A stretch of DNA of 64,000 nt from Cinchona pubescens. Lineage: Eukaryota; Streptophyta; Magnoliopsida; Gentianales; Rubiaceae. Position 1 is the stretch's first letter, and every line of letters starts with the position of its first letter. The stretch covers positions 843,501-907,500 of the forward strand of contig JANKKI010000268.1 of NCBI GenBank assembly GCA_025175665.1, given 5' to 3'. The position numbers were made by a program, and so were the translations under genes. Below are positions 22,693 to 34,670 of the stretch, one piece after another. A model generated the notes under the pieces. It did no database searches. It saw nothing but the letters and a program-made list of their open reading frames with translations, and was not told the origin of the DNA.

Positions 22693-25600
22693 CTGGAAGG
22701 AAAACATAATGCACGTCTTAATGTATAATGCTTGTATTTATCAGTCCTGATTATAGGAAGATGCTACACAATATTTGTTGTTAATAGCAGAAGGTCATTA
22801 ACCCAAGATTTTGCCAATATTATTCGTTTTGCTAATTTCTGATAGTGTTGCTTTTTTCCCTCTTAAAGAGTGTATTTGCATGTCCAAATTCTTAGCAGAA
22901 ATGCTAATTTCTCTGTTTATAGGAGTGTTTAAGCCTCTTATGTGTTTATTTCGCTGCATAAACCAGAACATTGCAGTGGTAATTGCCGTTCCTTTCATCA
23001 CAGTTTAAGAGACATACCTACAGTTTCAGCCTGACTATAAACAATCAGTTAAAAAAAAATGTTATGCAGTCGTCAGTTTTGGATTAACTTTTAAGAGACT
23101 TTTAAAAATAAGTTCTGATGATATATGTCCAACAAATGAAAACTTGGAAAAGGAAGATGTCACAAATGCAAGGGTGGTATGCTTACTCTTGGAAATGAGA
23201 AATCCAAGCTAGAATTCTATACAAGTTTCTTTCAATTATAAGATCAAACCATTTATTGTAATAATCATTTCTTCGGTTTAACCGGAAAACTTCATCTCAA
23301 ACCTCCAACTTATCAGAATTATTCCCCGAGTGAAAGTAATTGAATGTGATTATCATGAGACAGGAAAGACAACCACCTTATAAGAGGAGGGATATATCTG
23401 CCATCTCAAATCAGCTTCCAGGTTGTCTGCGCAGATTTCAGACATTGGGCTACGATCATCCAGGGAGAACTCCATAAAAGCAAGGCCATTCCCTTGAGTT
23501 ACACCTTCTGCATAAAGGATGTCTCGCTCTGTGGGTTCATATTCATTACTAGATACTTCAACAGCCTGAGAAGGCACAGATGATGAGCAATCAATTAAGA
23601 TTGATGAAAATTCCCGTATTCTGAACCAGATTTGAGCTCATGGAGCTCAAACATGTTACCCATGCAATATTGTATTCCACAACTAGTCCGTGTAGTTAAC
23701 AAAACTAATACAGAAAGAAAGGGATATGGTAACATGGTTGATAGAACAGTGGAGGCTCATGAATCCCGTGTAAAACTAATCTCACTTTAGGGACTGAGAG
23801 TTCACCCTCAACTAAGGCCAATCTAAATTTCTTTTTCAATAAGTAGTCAAGACCAAGCATTTGTAAAGCACAAATTTATGCTCCCTTTATGCAACCTTCT
23901 AGATATCAAGGAAAACACACACACAGAGAGAGAACAGGGTGCTTAGATCATCATTAATAATACCACATTAATAGAATAATAACAGATAGAACACACTGTT
24001 TGAGCGGACCATAGATTCATAAAGTGATATACTCCCAAAATTTCAACAAAAAGATGCATTTATCATAGACGATCTAAAATTGAAAACCATTTGAAACACT
24101 AACTACATGACATAATCATGGACAACCTTGAAGTTTACAACAGGACAATAAGATATACACTTAGCTATCAAATATGGCTAACTAGTAAAGCAGCTAAACA
24201 TGTGAGATACCATACCCTGCTTAAGAAGTACTCATTGCCACCTCTGGAAGGAAGTGAAGTTCATCTTTCCTTCTGTATGACTCCTGTATAGCAGGATCTC
24301 GCCACACCTCCTCAACCAATGGAGCATATTCACGCGTTGCTGCAGGGAAAAATGCATCCAAATCTCCAGTTGCAATTATATCTAGGAGCCAGTCAGAAAA
24401 GTGCTTCAACCTTGGGTTCAGGGAATAGACACATTGATTATTGTTGCTGGAGTCTATGTCGTCACCTGAATGGAATATAAAGTGGCCAAAGGACTCGTAA
24501 AGGTTTCAAAGTAGAAGGTATTGGTCCCCCATTCAAGAAGAAAAATAGAACATGGTGTTACAGAGATGAAAACTTCTTTTCCAAGAAAACTTTTAATGTT
24601 CTCCTCTTCCTCGAGCAGCCTCTCGTATAAAAAGCTTGCCACCAAACTGCGGCATGGGTAGTATGGCAGGTAGCAGATTTTCTCAAACGGATTTGAACTC
24701 ACAAGCTTCCTTATTTACTATGTTTACAGGAAAAACTGATTTTTCTTGAAAATTTTTGTTTTCGAGAACTTGACCATTTAGTGACAGGCATCACCAGTAA
24801 TATACTATATGATATGAAAAAACATTTAAAACCAAATCCAAAGCACATTGTACAGATCTAACACCCTGCATTATATTTGTAAGAAGAATAACCACCAGTG
24901 AATTCTAAATGTCTCAAATTTTAAAGTTCACCATTGATAACAAAGACTATCGATTTATAGATCGCTTAGTTGCGAAAGATTTTCACCCAGAAAAGATAAC
25001 AACAGCTCATCTAGAGGAAGAAAATATTCAAGTATACTTGGTTAAAACATTGTTGATAGAGAACTCAAAAAAAAAGAGCATAACTTGCCATAGCTCTTAA
25101 CTGACTACCTGCTTCAGTGGTTTGTTCGTTCAAAGCTAGTGTGTTTGTCCTTGACAAGGTCTCCTCCTCAAAACGCTCTCGCCCATCAAGTAGAATGCTG
25201 AGGTATCTGTACATGTTGCTTTGGATCATGAGCTTAATAGATCCTGCAGTTCTTCAGCAGTGAACCTGTTCCCGTATAGAAATTTAGCCTGTTCGATCAA
25301 ATAAGAAATCAAAAAAAGTCCACACTGTATGACGTTACAAATATGAGAGTTAAGGAATTATTATCAGACAACACTACTTGGATACATGGTGAACACAACT
25401 AAAGGATCATGCCTTCTCATGCCAAAAGAGATTAACACTTGACAAGAAACAGCACATTCTCTGTGCCCAAAAATAAATTTTAGTCCAATAATGATGGGCA
25501 AATGGAAATATTCCATCCCCACAGAGAAAGAGTAGTTAATGGGGCAACATCCAATTCACTTGATTTACATTAATGAGACCATCTTGCTGGTCAGAAACAT

Positions 25601-28600
25601 CTTACTTAATGAAGAATCAATTTAAGGTTTCATTTTAAAGAGAAAAATGATTCAGCCATTCTGATCGAAGTGGTAAGATTAAACTTGTCTCGTCATCTGA
25701 CTGGCATCCTTTATCTGGGTTTTTCCTATCTTTCCCCATTTGGGAAATCTCCACTAGGCAATGGGGATGATGAAGAAGAAAAATCCTGACACTAAAATTC
25801 TGCTGAGACGCAGGATTAATGTAATTCCTAGTGCCATGTGTGAAAGAATACACTTTAAAGAAAAAAGTTGAGTACAGATTATAACAGGAGAAGGAAGAAA
25901 AGAATATATGAACAAACTTGTGGAGCAGAACTATGGCATGCAATTGGTGAAGAGATTCCTCTCTTCCCGAGGAAATTAGCCACCATCCAAAGTACTCTTT
26001 CAGAGACAAATTACATACACGCCAAATTGATTATCTTACAAATGAAAATTTTAATGTCTGGTTGAGTAATTCAAAATATAACAAGAAACACATGATCACG
26101 TGGCTCTTTTGTCAAAGAATAGAGTGCTGAAGCCAGACTAACAGATGGCTTAAATAAGGATCAAACATACTGCAAAATCTTCTGGTAAGAGATGGAAATA
26201 ATAAAAGATAAAAAATAAACAAGTTGTGTTCCAGAAACTTAGCTTGCTCAGGAACACACACAAAAACAGAAGCATTCGTATTCTGTCCAAAGGTAACAAA
26301 TTATTATATTAAAATCTTTCAGCACAAGAAAGCTTGCTAGAACAAGCTACACTCAACTGATTTGGATGACGTGTTATTTGGTAAATTTCCCATCTAAAAA
26401 AGTATAAAACTTCAGTAACATACTCTACACTACCATCAGCATGTCATCATAAAATACCTGTTTGAAAATGGTGCTGGTACCAGAGCCTTGAAGTCCAATA
26501 AGCAGTAGCTTCTGAACCCTTTTCTGTTCCAGAAAATTTGGAACAGTAGAATAATTACTAGGTTCATCCCTCTGTGGATGGGGCTGACCTTGGGGAACAG
26601 GCAAGGAGAACAAGGAGCAGACAAACCGTGTTGATGCCTGCTCATTAACGCTAGAATTTTTAAACATTTCATACAAAATTATTCGAACTAATAAATCTAA
26701 AATAAATCATCAGATATGTATAACTGACAAATTACCTTATCCCAGATATTGCCTCGGATAGTAATTATATTATTTTGACCTTCCTCCTCGTAACGTCCAT
26801 CATCATAAACCCAGAAGTGAGTATCACGAGGACATTGTACATTTGCAAGCTGGAATACAATAATTCTCTGTTAGAGTCTACTATACCCAGATTGAATCAA
26901 ACTTTCATTGAATAGCTTGTTTGTATTTGATTCGACTTGTCTCAATATGAGTTCAAACTTCAAATCATATTAGAATACACGTTTAAGTTTGTTATTTAGT
27001 CAAACTAACTGTCAACAAGGAGATGCTCAGCCAAGAAGCTTGGAAGCCTAAATTAAATTTGCATTTTGGATACGTATATCCATGCAGTCTAGTGTAAGAA
27101 AAATATGATAAATGGATTAGCCAGTACACATCGATACCAATTACCAACATTCTTCAAATTAAGTTGATAGTCTAATTATTAAGAATATATTGAAGAACCA
27201 ATTAAGTTTCACATTCACTTAATGGCAGATGAACATTCCTAACCTTAGCAAGAAGTTATCGAGTATATGATCACTTTATTGTAAATGATATATAATTGAA
27301 GCAAAAGTCAGAAATTCACTCCCCTCACAATGCTCGTATCTCTTGCAAAGAAGTAGACTCGATTTTTTTTTCTTTTCCAATTAAGATAAAAAAGAAAAAC
27401 TTCTCAAGTAAAAAAGCCTGATTATTCAAGAGCATCCAGCATGGAGAACAATAGAAAAGAGACTTTTCATAACTTAACTGGTTAATCTCCAATCACAACC
27501 TATGGATTCACAAGGATTGTTAAAAGTCGGGTACATAAGAAAGTCTAATCGCTAATAAGCTCAATCCTTGAATAGATTTCATTCTACTTCTAGTACTCTA
27601 AATTAACCAGCTCAAAGAAACAATTACTCCTGGATCTATGGAGTCGTAGAAGATCACTTGAAAGGAAGTATATTTTAATCTAAGCATATTATGCCTGTTG
27701 TTGAGGAGAAGATTCGATCAAAATGAAAGAAATGAATGGATTCTGGAGAAGTAAACATTACAGTGAAGACATATAAACAATCTCCATTATCAGATAATTA
27801 AAGAGAGTGGTGTTGATCTTAAAGCTAATAAAGCATTCAGATCTTCAAAAAGAATAGGAAGGGCAAGTTTTGAGATTAGAAAGATCAAACCAAACTTTAC
27901 AAGCTTGGAGTACAATTCCACTATTTTGTGCCTCTTCCATGTAGGTTAGACAATAACCTTCTTGTACACCAAATAGGATCACTCTTGCTTACACTAATTA
28001 CCTCTAGCTGAGCCAAGAGTTTTTACGCACAACCTCACTTTTGTAGTATGGAGCCAATTTCAATTGCTAAATCAAGATAATTTCTTGGGGGATTCTGTTG
28101 GCCCAAAAGTTTCCAAGTTGGGGGGGGGGGGTGAATTAGGTTGTATAAAACTAATTGCAACTTATGATAAATAAAAACTCAAATATGATGGATGCAATGC
28201 AAATGCAGCTGCAAATGGTTCGAGGAAAAGTCGATTATAAAGACATGAAATCTTAACCAAACCTCGGTCTACTCTGAAGATGGTTTGCTTTATCCGCCGC
28301 CGTGGATATTTGTTTACAAGTCTTCCTTTCGTGCGTGAACGGCTACACTATTTTTCTAGATATTATTTCAACCAATATTCAATTTTATATTCATCGAGGG
28401 GTATTTCTCTAATATTCAGAAAACTCAAGAAAGGGCTCATTTTTTGGAGTAAAAAAACATACATCAAAAGGTAAAGCTGTTCAAAGAAATTATTTAAGCT
28501 CATGTTGTTTCTGCTCTTGTAAGAGATTCACCAATAAAGAAACCTGAATCCATGTTTTCCATATAATCTAACACGCAATTCTAGCCGCAGATAGATGCCA

Positions 28601-31011
28601 TTGGTATTTTAAGTGTGATTATTGAAACAATCATGCTTTATTGGTGCTCTTGTAAGAGATTCACCAATAAAGAAACCCGAATCCATGTTTTCCATAGAAT
28701 CTAACACGCAATTCTTCTAGCCGCAGATAGAGTGTGATTATTGAAACAATCATGCTTTTTCTAATCTCAACCAACATAGACATGACCAATTTCTCCTTAA
28801 GCCTCTACTCCCTCTATGCAGCCAAGCAACCTACAATCAAGTATATCATGATGGTATAACTTTCTATGCCTGTCCCATTTGAGACTGTTTTATCTCTCTA
28901 CTCCCTTTTCCCTCTCCATTACCCATACTACAATTCTATTAAAATAAATCATCCTGCAGCTATTCTGCATCACTTCACATCCTAGCGAAGTAAGAATTCA
29001 ACACCAGTTATGAGTTCCACAATAGAAGTTAATGTAATTGCCTAATTGGGGTTAGTACATGTAGCTAAGTTATGAACCGTCTTTTATGCCTTGATTCAGA
29101 AAGCCAACAGTTAAAATGTCTGAGGCTCATGTGCATCCAATTCTGCACTAGTCTGTAAGTGAGGAAAGATGAAAATTCATTAATTACTCCTACCAGGATT
29201 AACTAACATCCTATCTATTTCTGTCAATAAAAGTCTGTTATACATTTCATGAAAGCTCGAAGTATGGAATTACAATTTAAATTTCTAGTGACCAAGTATT
29301 TTTATTATCTATACAAGGAAAAACCCATATGAGTTACCATATATCACCAATACTTTATCTTTCCACAAGAGTACAACTAAAGCTCAATCAAAATCTTAGA
29401 AAAGTTCTTCACATCTTTTATAGTAAAAAAATTTGGACTTTATGAGCACTTTCATCTTTAACTAATACCCAGTTTCTCAGATCCATATCACATTTTAAAG
29501 AAAAGTAGTACAATGACAGATAACATAAAATATTAAACAATTTTGGCAATTTATAAGTACTGAGCACATCACAAATATTACTGTCATAAACTAGAATCCC
29601 TCTCTTATGCGGGATAATATGATAGTGCTTCCCAAAAGTAACAAATGCAACACAAAATGAGTACTAATTCTGAAATAAAGAACGAAGACGGCATTGATCC
29701 TGTAAGTAACTTACTAAAGACGAATCATTTATTAAATAGAAACTGACTGTACAAAAGATGTGAAAACCTGACCCTCAACACTCTCTAATGAGTTCAATCT
29801 TTGTAATTTCTCTGCCATTGATGTAAACCTCAGTGTTCCCATTGCTTGCATCAGGGCTGAGTTTTCCTGTGAAATTCAGGTTTGAACTTATGATTCTATC
29901 TGGTTTTTCTCCCTCCTGCCAAATCAAAACGTAGGAACTGCATAAGCGATTCTTATTCCCAGAGAAACAAGAACAGATGCAAAACTCAGTCAGCCTGAAC
30001 ATTAATATGGAAAATGAAGTTACCTTTCCCCACAGACCAGATTCCTTGTCATACCAATACCTACCCGGCTTCAATTTCACTGGGGGTAAAGGGCACCCAA
30101 ATAATTCGGCCAGCAAACTGGGTTTCAGAGGAAACCCATTGACTATCAGCTGCTCTGGACGAAGCTGATTAGCAGCACATTCTTTCTCTGCTCTCATTAT
30201 ATGTTTAACCTCCAAAGGACTAAGCAAACGTGACAAAACCCTTGAGTGTTTTCCCAGTTTGCTCCGTTTTGACTCATCAATTGGCTCCCCAAAATACAGG
30301 TAACACACTTACGCCCCTCTGGCATTGAACCCATTGCTCTGAGCACACAATTGCTGCAATACTTTGCATCACATACTAGGCAAGATTCTTTCGTTTCCCA
30401 CTTTCCTTTTCCACATCTACAACAGACTCTACTCTTCTTTCTCTTATCCTTTTCCTTGGATACACCATCATATTCTGGGTAGACCTGCTTTTCTGATTCA
30501 ACCACTCTCCTTTCAGATCTATCAAGAGTATTAAACGTTACCACAGGGGCTCTCCTTCCTTCATTTGCTGAACATTTCAGAGCTTTATCCCGAGTATTAT
30601 GTACAGACACTGGCGACACTGAAGCGGATGCAGAAGATGAATCAGGGTTCTGCAAAACAGAGACAACAGACTCCGAACTCCCTGATAGTCTTGGACTCTG
30701 ATCAGGTGGACTTGTGACACTTACAATACGAGATACAGGTAAAGGGATCGGTTCTATCACTGGAGGAACATCATGAGTCACTGACCTTCTAGACTACGTT
30801 CTAAAAATGATTCAGCAACAGATGCAGTTGGAATTCCACCTGTATCCATATCAAGGGGTTTGACTCTAGGGAGCTCATATGGAATGGGAGGACCCTCATA
30901 CTCCATAGCTATAGAATAGTCCAGATTAGCCTCATCTTCAGGAATAGGAGCCCCAGGAGGCAGCATCTTCCCAACCATCTCCCTCCAATCTTCCTTATCA
31001 TAATTCTCCAT
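22089..31011 (-). CDS. XLG3: Extra-large G protein, XLG3-like; eight exons, six frame breaks
   Basis: A plant-specific GTP-binding protein combining a Cys-rich N-terminal half with a divergent G-alpha domain; known XLGs work with G-beta/gamma dimers at the plasma membrane and in nuclei, in root, hormone and immune signalling. Coding exons, inferred from GT-AG borders and family order: 31011-30024, 29915-29773, 26849-26736, 26637-26458, 25288-25109, 24465-24216, 23565-23377, 22692-22089; about 2.65 kb, near 880 codons, the usual XLG length. All seven introns have GT and AG ends and join in the right phase. Frame breaks occur near 30795, 30300, 29788, 25240, 24236 and 23412; none is a substitution stop. 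LGKHSRVLSRLLSPLEVK favours XLG3 over XLG1/2. The gene is either recently dead or carries assembly indels. Confidence 0.85.
23377..23565 (-). CDS. XLG3: XLG3-like exon 7
   Basis: Reads AVEVSSNEYEPTERDILYAE, GVTQGNGLAFMEFSLDDRSP and MSEICADNLEADL. A break near 23412 then shifts to IPPLIR, which ends in phase 2 at a GTGGTT donor. It is the only one of the six shifts with the +1/-2 phase; the other five are +2/-1. Confidence 0.82.
24216..24465 (-). CDS. XLG3: XLG3-like exon 6
   Basis: Begins in phase (GT-GAC) after a CATTCAG acceptor: DDIDSSNNNQCVYSLNPRLK, then HFSDWLLDIIATGDLDAFFP, AATREYAPLVEEVWRDPAIQ and KDELHFLPEVA. A break near 24236 (GGCAATGAG, one A short or two bases extra) precedes NEYFLSR and the GTATGG donor. 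Confidence 0.85.
25109..25288 (-). CDS. XLG3: XLG3-like exon 5: helical domain
   Basis: Reads AKFLYGNRFTAEELQD, then a frame break near 25240 (GATCTATTAAG, two extra bases or one missing), then IKLMIQSNMYRYLSILLDGR and ERFEEETLSR. It ends in phase 1 (GCA-G) at a GTAGTC donor; the split glycine codon is completed by exon 6. Confidence 0.82.
26458..26637 (-). CDS. XLG3: XLG3-like exon 4: start of G domain, P-loop
   Basis: Intact 180-bp exon. It reads ASTRFVCSLFSLPVPQGQPH, then KRVQKLLLIGLQGSGTSTIF and KQ. The GLQGSGTSTIFKQ segment is the G1 (P-loop) motif in its XLG form, which differs from the GAGESGKST of canonical G-alpha proteins and is linked to weak nucleotide binding in this family. It ends CAG-GTATTT. 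Confidence 0.9.
26736..26849 (-). CDS. XLG3: XLG3-like exon 3
   Basis: Intact 114-bp exon between a TTCCAG acceptor and a GTAATT donor. It reads LANVQCPRDTHFWVYDDGRY, then EEEGQNNIITIRGNIWDK. The phase is 0 at both ends. Confidence 0.88.
28096..28250 (-). repeat. Copia-type LTR 3' end fragment in XLG intron 2
   Basis: TGTTGGCCCAAAAG, a G run and GGTGAATTAGGTTGTAT form the reverse complement of the end of the solo LTR at 52832-56471 (ACAACCTAATTCACCCCCC, then GGGGCCAACA). Only this end is recognisable; the other boundary and any target duplication are unclear. Confidence 0.55.
28512..28759. repeat. 133-bp tandem duplication
   Basis: 28512-28644 and 28645-28759 share TGCTCTTGTAAGAGATTCAC, CAATAAAGAAACC, TCTAACACGCAATTCT and GATTATTGAAACAATCATGC. 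The second copy lacks about 20 bases and has three extra. Confidence 0.92.
29773..29915 (-). CDS. XLG3: XLG3-like exon 2
   Basis: Follows a GGCAG acceptor and reads EGEKPDRIISSNLNFTGKLS, then PDASNGNTEVYINGREITKI. Near 29788, five extra bases (ATTAG), or an equivalent shift, separate the IEL of the first frame from RVLR of the next, which leads to the GTCAGG donor. The intron before it is 108 bp; the one after is 2923 bp and holds repeats. Confidence 0.8.
30024..31011 (-). CDS. XLG3: XLG3-like exon 1: N-terminal and Cys-rich region
   Basis: Starts MENYDKEDWREMVGKMLPPG, then DYSIAMEYEGPPIPYELPRV, the conserved XLG N-terminus; the ATG at 31011 is the first in frame. A frame break near 30795 (between ESFLERS and VTHDVPPVIEP) shifts into the serine-rich part. 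A basic cluster (KEKDKRKKSR) is a possible nuclear signal. The Cys-rich domain follows: CCRCGKGKWETKESCLVC, DAKYCSNCVLRAMGS, GRKCVTC. A second break near 30300, at TTTTGGGG, separates CVTC from GEPIDESKRSKLGKHS. The exon ends SGLWGK at an AAAG-GTAAC donor. Confidence 0.85.
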
Positions 31012-31710
31012 CCTTCAAATTCAAAACCACCAACCTCCCTAATCTACCTATCCTCACAGCCAAAAAGCTTTCAATCTATGCTTTTAAAACTCCATAAAAG
31101 TTTCATGAATCTACTTCAGAGAAACAAACAAAACTGCAAGTAAAGTCAGAGCAACTGAACCAACAGGTTGCTACACAACTTTGAACACAAACACCCTTTT
31201 AAGTCAAATAGTAGATCCAAATCTCAATCATCATCACAGCTAAAAATCAACAATCCTGGCATAACCAAGAAATTCAAAATTTTAATACCATAAACAGATA
31301 CAAAGATTGACAGCCAAAGAATATTCAACAGTCCAAACACAAGATTTTTCAGCTTCGACAAATATACAACTGCAAAGAAAAAGGAATGCCCTCAAAATCA
31401 AATATTTCTTGAAATTTAAAAGAAAAGCTGCAATCTTGACGAGGAAATAAATAAATACTCAATTCTCAAAAGCTGCAATTGTTGAAAGTTTCAGAGTCAA
31501 AATTTCACTTAAAACAAATCCAATCCTTAAACTATTTAGACAAATTCAACCCCACATAATCTAATATTAACTGCACTAGCACAAATTGGGACTAATAAAT
31601 AAAAACAAAACAAAAAATGGGTTGTTGAAATGTAAATAAAAGCTTTAAAAAAATCTAAAACTTTGAAGCAAATAAGGACTGATATTTTGAAAAATATCTA
31701 AACAAGTACC

Positions 31711-32010
31711 TGAGAAAGGGACATTCAACAGTGGGATAAAAATTGGTACCACTTTTTCTCTTGAGCTTCTTCAAAGTTGTGAAAAATCAAAAAAAAAAAA
31801 AGGGGAGGAGGGGAGTTTAAAGTTAATTTTCTTGCTTTTTGGGATTCTATTACTACTACCCTTCTTGAAGAAATAGAAAAAATCTTCAGAAAAAGAATCA
31901 AAAGATAGGCATATTTCTGAGAAAAGGGTTGCATAGATACAATTAGTGTGAGAGAGAAAAAAAAACAAAAAACAAAAAACAAAAAGAGGGAGAGCACGAA
32001 AGGAGTGGGG
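31711..32010 (-). promoter_or_regulatory. Probable 5' leader exon of the XLG gene
   Basis: On the minus strand a CT-rich leader (CTCTCCCTC, TTTTCTCTCTCAC, CTCCCCTCCTCC) ends at a CTCAG-GTACTTG donor (exon end 31710). The likely acceptor is between 31030 and 31060, upstream of the ATG at 31011. A leader intron is inferred from sequence only. The open frames across 31725-32183 are low-complexity and not taken as coding. Confidence 0.4.
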
Positions 32011-32189
32011 TCCACCAGAGTGCACTGTTCGCCCTGTGTGATATGTTTACAAGGTAAAGTAAGGTGGCCTGGTCTGAAGATGATGATGGAGACAGGTGGG
32101 ATTGTTTGATGAGCTGGGCGCGTGAAATGGGATTGATGCTGGATAATTAACTGATCAATACCACTAAAACATGTTAATAACAACCAAAA

Positions 32190-33599
32190 TTTTTCGATTG
32201 ATGTTGTTTGAAAACTTATACAATACTAAATAATATTTATATTGTATAAGATTTGAAAGTATAGCAAAATAATATTCTAACAAGTTTATAAAATTTTCTC
32301 ATAACACTGGGCTTGTCCCCCGTTAGGGATAATTAAATTTTGTTACCCTAAACTAAAATAATAATATTTTGTTCCCATTTAAACTATTCATGTGTTATTA
32401 ATTCTAAGTTTGTAAAAAAAAAAATTCAATTAAATGACTAAATTGTGGTTAACACTTCCTTTTTGCTTTTCATGTATTTTATTTTTAGTAGTAATTTGAT
32501 AATTATTAAAAATTAGAAAATATACTACAAAAATAAATAGATATCCTGTGTCATTCAAGAGTGAAAATGTGATCAAAGTTTGAATCAAATTGGATTTGAC
32601 ATTATAATTCACACATGTTAAACCAAAATTTTTAAAAAATTACAAAATATCAAGAGATAATGAAAAATTATTAAACTTTTATGAAAAAATCTATTATCAT
32701 ACAAGACCCTCAATTAAAAAACTTCCAATACAAAATTTCACTAAGGGTCCACTTTGGAAACGTGCAGCCATTATGAAAAAACACTAAAATTCATAATAAT
32801 ATCAAATGAACTCCAACTAATTAGGAGAATTTGATAAAATATATATATATTGTATGGATTATATTGAGATTTTTTTATACTGATATGGATCATATTAGGA
32901 TATACTTATATTTTATTTTTCCTCATTTTCAATAATTGTAAGTCAATATATAAAATTAAATACATGAAAAAAATAAAAATATTGGCAAGGTCATTTTAGT
33001 CTTTTCATCAGTTTTCTTGATGGAGTTAAAATTTCTGGCTAATGAATAATATAAACGGGTGCAAACTCTATATTCTTCTAGTTTAAGAGGGCAAAGTACA
33101 ATTACTCGCTTAATTTGAGAAATAAAATTTATTAACTCTAAAATTTAACCCTTGATCCTGTTTCTCTATACTTTGCAGGCTTGGGCATAAAACAAATTGC
33201 GAAAGCATGTATTTGTATAGGCGGTATCTAAACTTGTGGATATGGCAATGAAATTACCTACAATTTAAGATCAAAAGCTGAACCTTACGGTTTTCTGACT
33301 GAATTGTAGAAATATCCCAACCTTCGAACTTCTCTTAATTATGGAAAAGATATTTTTTTAAGGATAATGTATGGTGGTAATATATGAGAAATAACAAACG
33401 CTAAGTAGTTTAGTTATATCTGTGATATCTACTTCAATTAATAAGGAAATCTCTTTAAGTCGAACAATAATGCATTTGCATAATACTTTTATCTTTATTG
33501 CAATTAGTTAACATTCTTTTACTAAGACTAAGAGAGATTTTAAGGAATGAAAATAAATTTCAAGTAGGATAAAGATTTCCATAACTAGCATAATCTTTT
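32190..33599. other. Non-coding spacer upstream of XLG
   Basis: AT-rich sequence with no gene seen. 32740-32830 shares phrases (CACTTTGGAAACGTGC, AAATGAACTC) with the AT repeat at 20.1-20.4 kb. It must hold the XLG promoter; no specific element can be assigned with confidence. Confidence 0.5.
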
Positions 33600-34168
33600 C
33601 AGGGAAAACAACTTTAATAGTCCCTCACATTTCAAATTTGTATTTTTTTAATTCTTTGTAGTCAAAATGATGCATTTTAGTCTCTCACAAACATTAAACC
33701 CACCATTTTAGTCCCTTAACACATTTACAGACATATTTTGACTTAAAATACTCATATGCATATCATATATTACATTTTTAATAATTAAAATTGACAAACA
33801 CACATATTCTAAATACTATACGCACTATATCTAAAACCTTCGTTACTACCACCCCAAAATTTTCCCCTACCATCATCACTCTTATTCCCTATCTCACTGC
33901 TTCCCTCCGATATCCCCTACTCTAGTAGCCTCAATCCTCTTCTGTTTGGGACAATTTAGTATTTAAGTTTATATGTTACCAATTTTGCCCTTAACAATGT
34001 TACATGTGATACACATGTGATTATTTCAAATCAAAATATATCCGTAATTGTGTCAATGAACTAAAATAATACGTTTTAAATTTGAGAGAAACTAAATATA
34101 TCATTTTAAATGTAAGGAATTAAATAAGTACAAATATCAATGTGAGAGATCATTGGGGTCATTTTCCT
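33600..34168. mobile_element. MITE with long TIRs
   Basis: The ends are inverted copies over about 180 bases: left AGGGAAAACAACTTTAATAG then TCCCTCACATTTCAAATTTG; right, reversed, AGGAAAATGACCCCAATGAT then CTCTCACATTGATATTTG. ATCTTTT flanks both sides (33593-33599 and 34169-34175). No ORF. Length and long TIRs suggest a MULE-derived non-autonomous element. Confidence 0.75.
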
Positions 34169-34262
34169 ATCTTTTTAATGTCATTCACATTCTTGATAGT
34201 GTGAAATGATTGGGCAAGAAAATAATGAGGGCAATTTTTGTTTCTTTATCCTAACTTCACAA

Positions 34263-34640
34263 TAGTTTTATGGTAAAATTTGCTTGGATATCGACTCATA
34301 GTTTTTGCTATAGATTGCCGGCAAAAAAGGGATATTAGGAGGTGGTGGGGTGCTACCTTCGGAGACACTCTAATACTTAAGTCAATAAGAGTTGTAAATG
34401 ATAAAAGGCAAGAGTTCTATAGTTGACAGAGAGAATTATGTGGTTGTGTGATTTTTCGTGTGAAATTATTTGAGAACATACAATATTTATAGAAATTCCA
34501 ATGGACTTACTAGGTATATGGAGATAAGGGGCAAGAACAAGAGTTCAGACTTATAGGGAAGCCGGGATTGGATGCCTTGGGTATATGTGGATCAAGTCAT
34601 GTGGCGGAGTATTATTGGCTGTCAAATTATATCATAACAA
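34263..34640 (-). repeat. LTR (3' copy) of Tat-like element
   Basis: Shares AGTAAAATTTGCT/GGTAAAATTTGCT, CGGAGACACTCTAATACTTA, AGTCAATAAGAGTTGTAAAT and CAAATTATATC-CAACAA with 43.51-43.87 kb, in the same order and strand. Confidence 0.75.
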
Positions 34641-34670
34641 GTACCCCCACTCTTGTTAGTCTGTTAGCAA

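Larger units (their letters stand above)
26850..29772 (-). other. XLG intron 2 (2.9 kb) with repeats
   Basis: Bordered by a GTCAGG donor and a TTCCAG acceptor. It contains a copia-type LTR end in reverse orientation (starting at 28096), a 12-G run at 28120-28131 and a 133-bp tandem duplication at 28512-28759. No coding sequence is recognised, including the 64-codon open frame at 28280-28474. Confidence 0.7.

Noticed and set aside
24454..24702. 82-codon minus-strand open frame and a B-box-like GAGTTCAAATCC in XLG intron 5
   Set aside because: No recognised protein family, no matching A box and no target duplication, so neither gene nor SINE can be supported.
25635..26065. Open frames of 124 and 65 codons within XLG intron 4
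   Set aside because: No similarity to a known family; they lie in an intron with correct borders on both sides.
28280..28474. Possible organelle-like small ORF in XLG intron 2
   Set aside because: The translation is basic and aromatic but I recognise no plastid or mitochondrial protein.
28501..28760. CRISPR array
   Set aside because: Only two long tandem copies without spacers, in a plant intron.
22089..31011. Programmed ribosomal frameshifting in the XLG gene
   Set aside because: Six unrelated sites, different local sequences and no known precedent in the family; indel error or decay is far simpler.
31725..32183. 152-codon minus-strand open frame upstream of XLG
   Set aside because: Translation is dominated by Phe/Ser low complexity from the CT-rich leader; it overlaps the inferred 5' leader exon.
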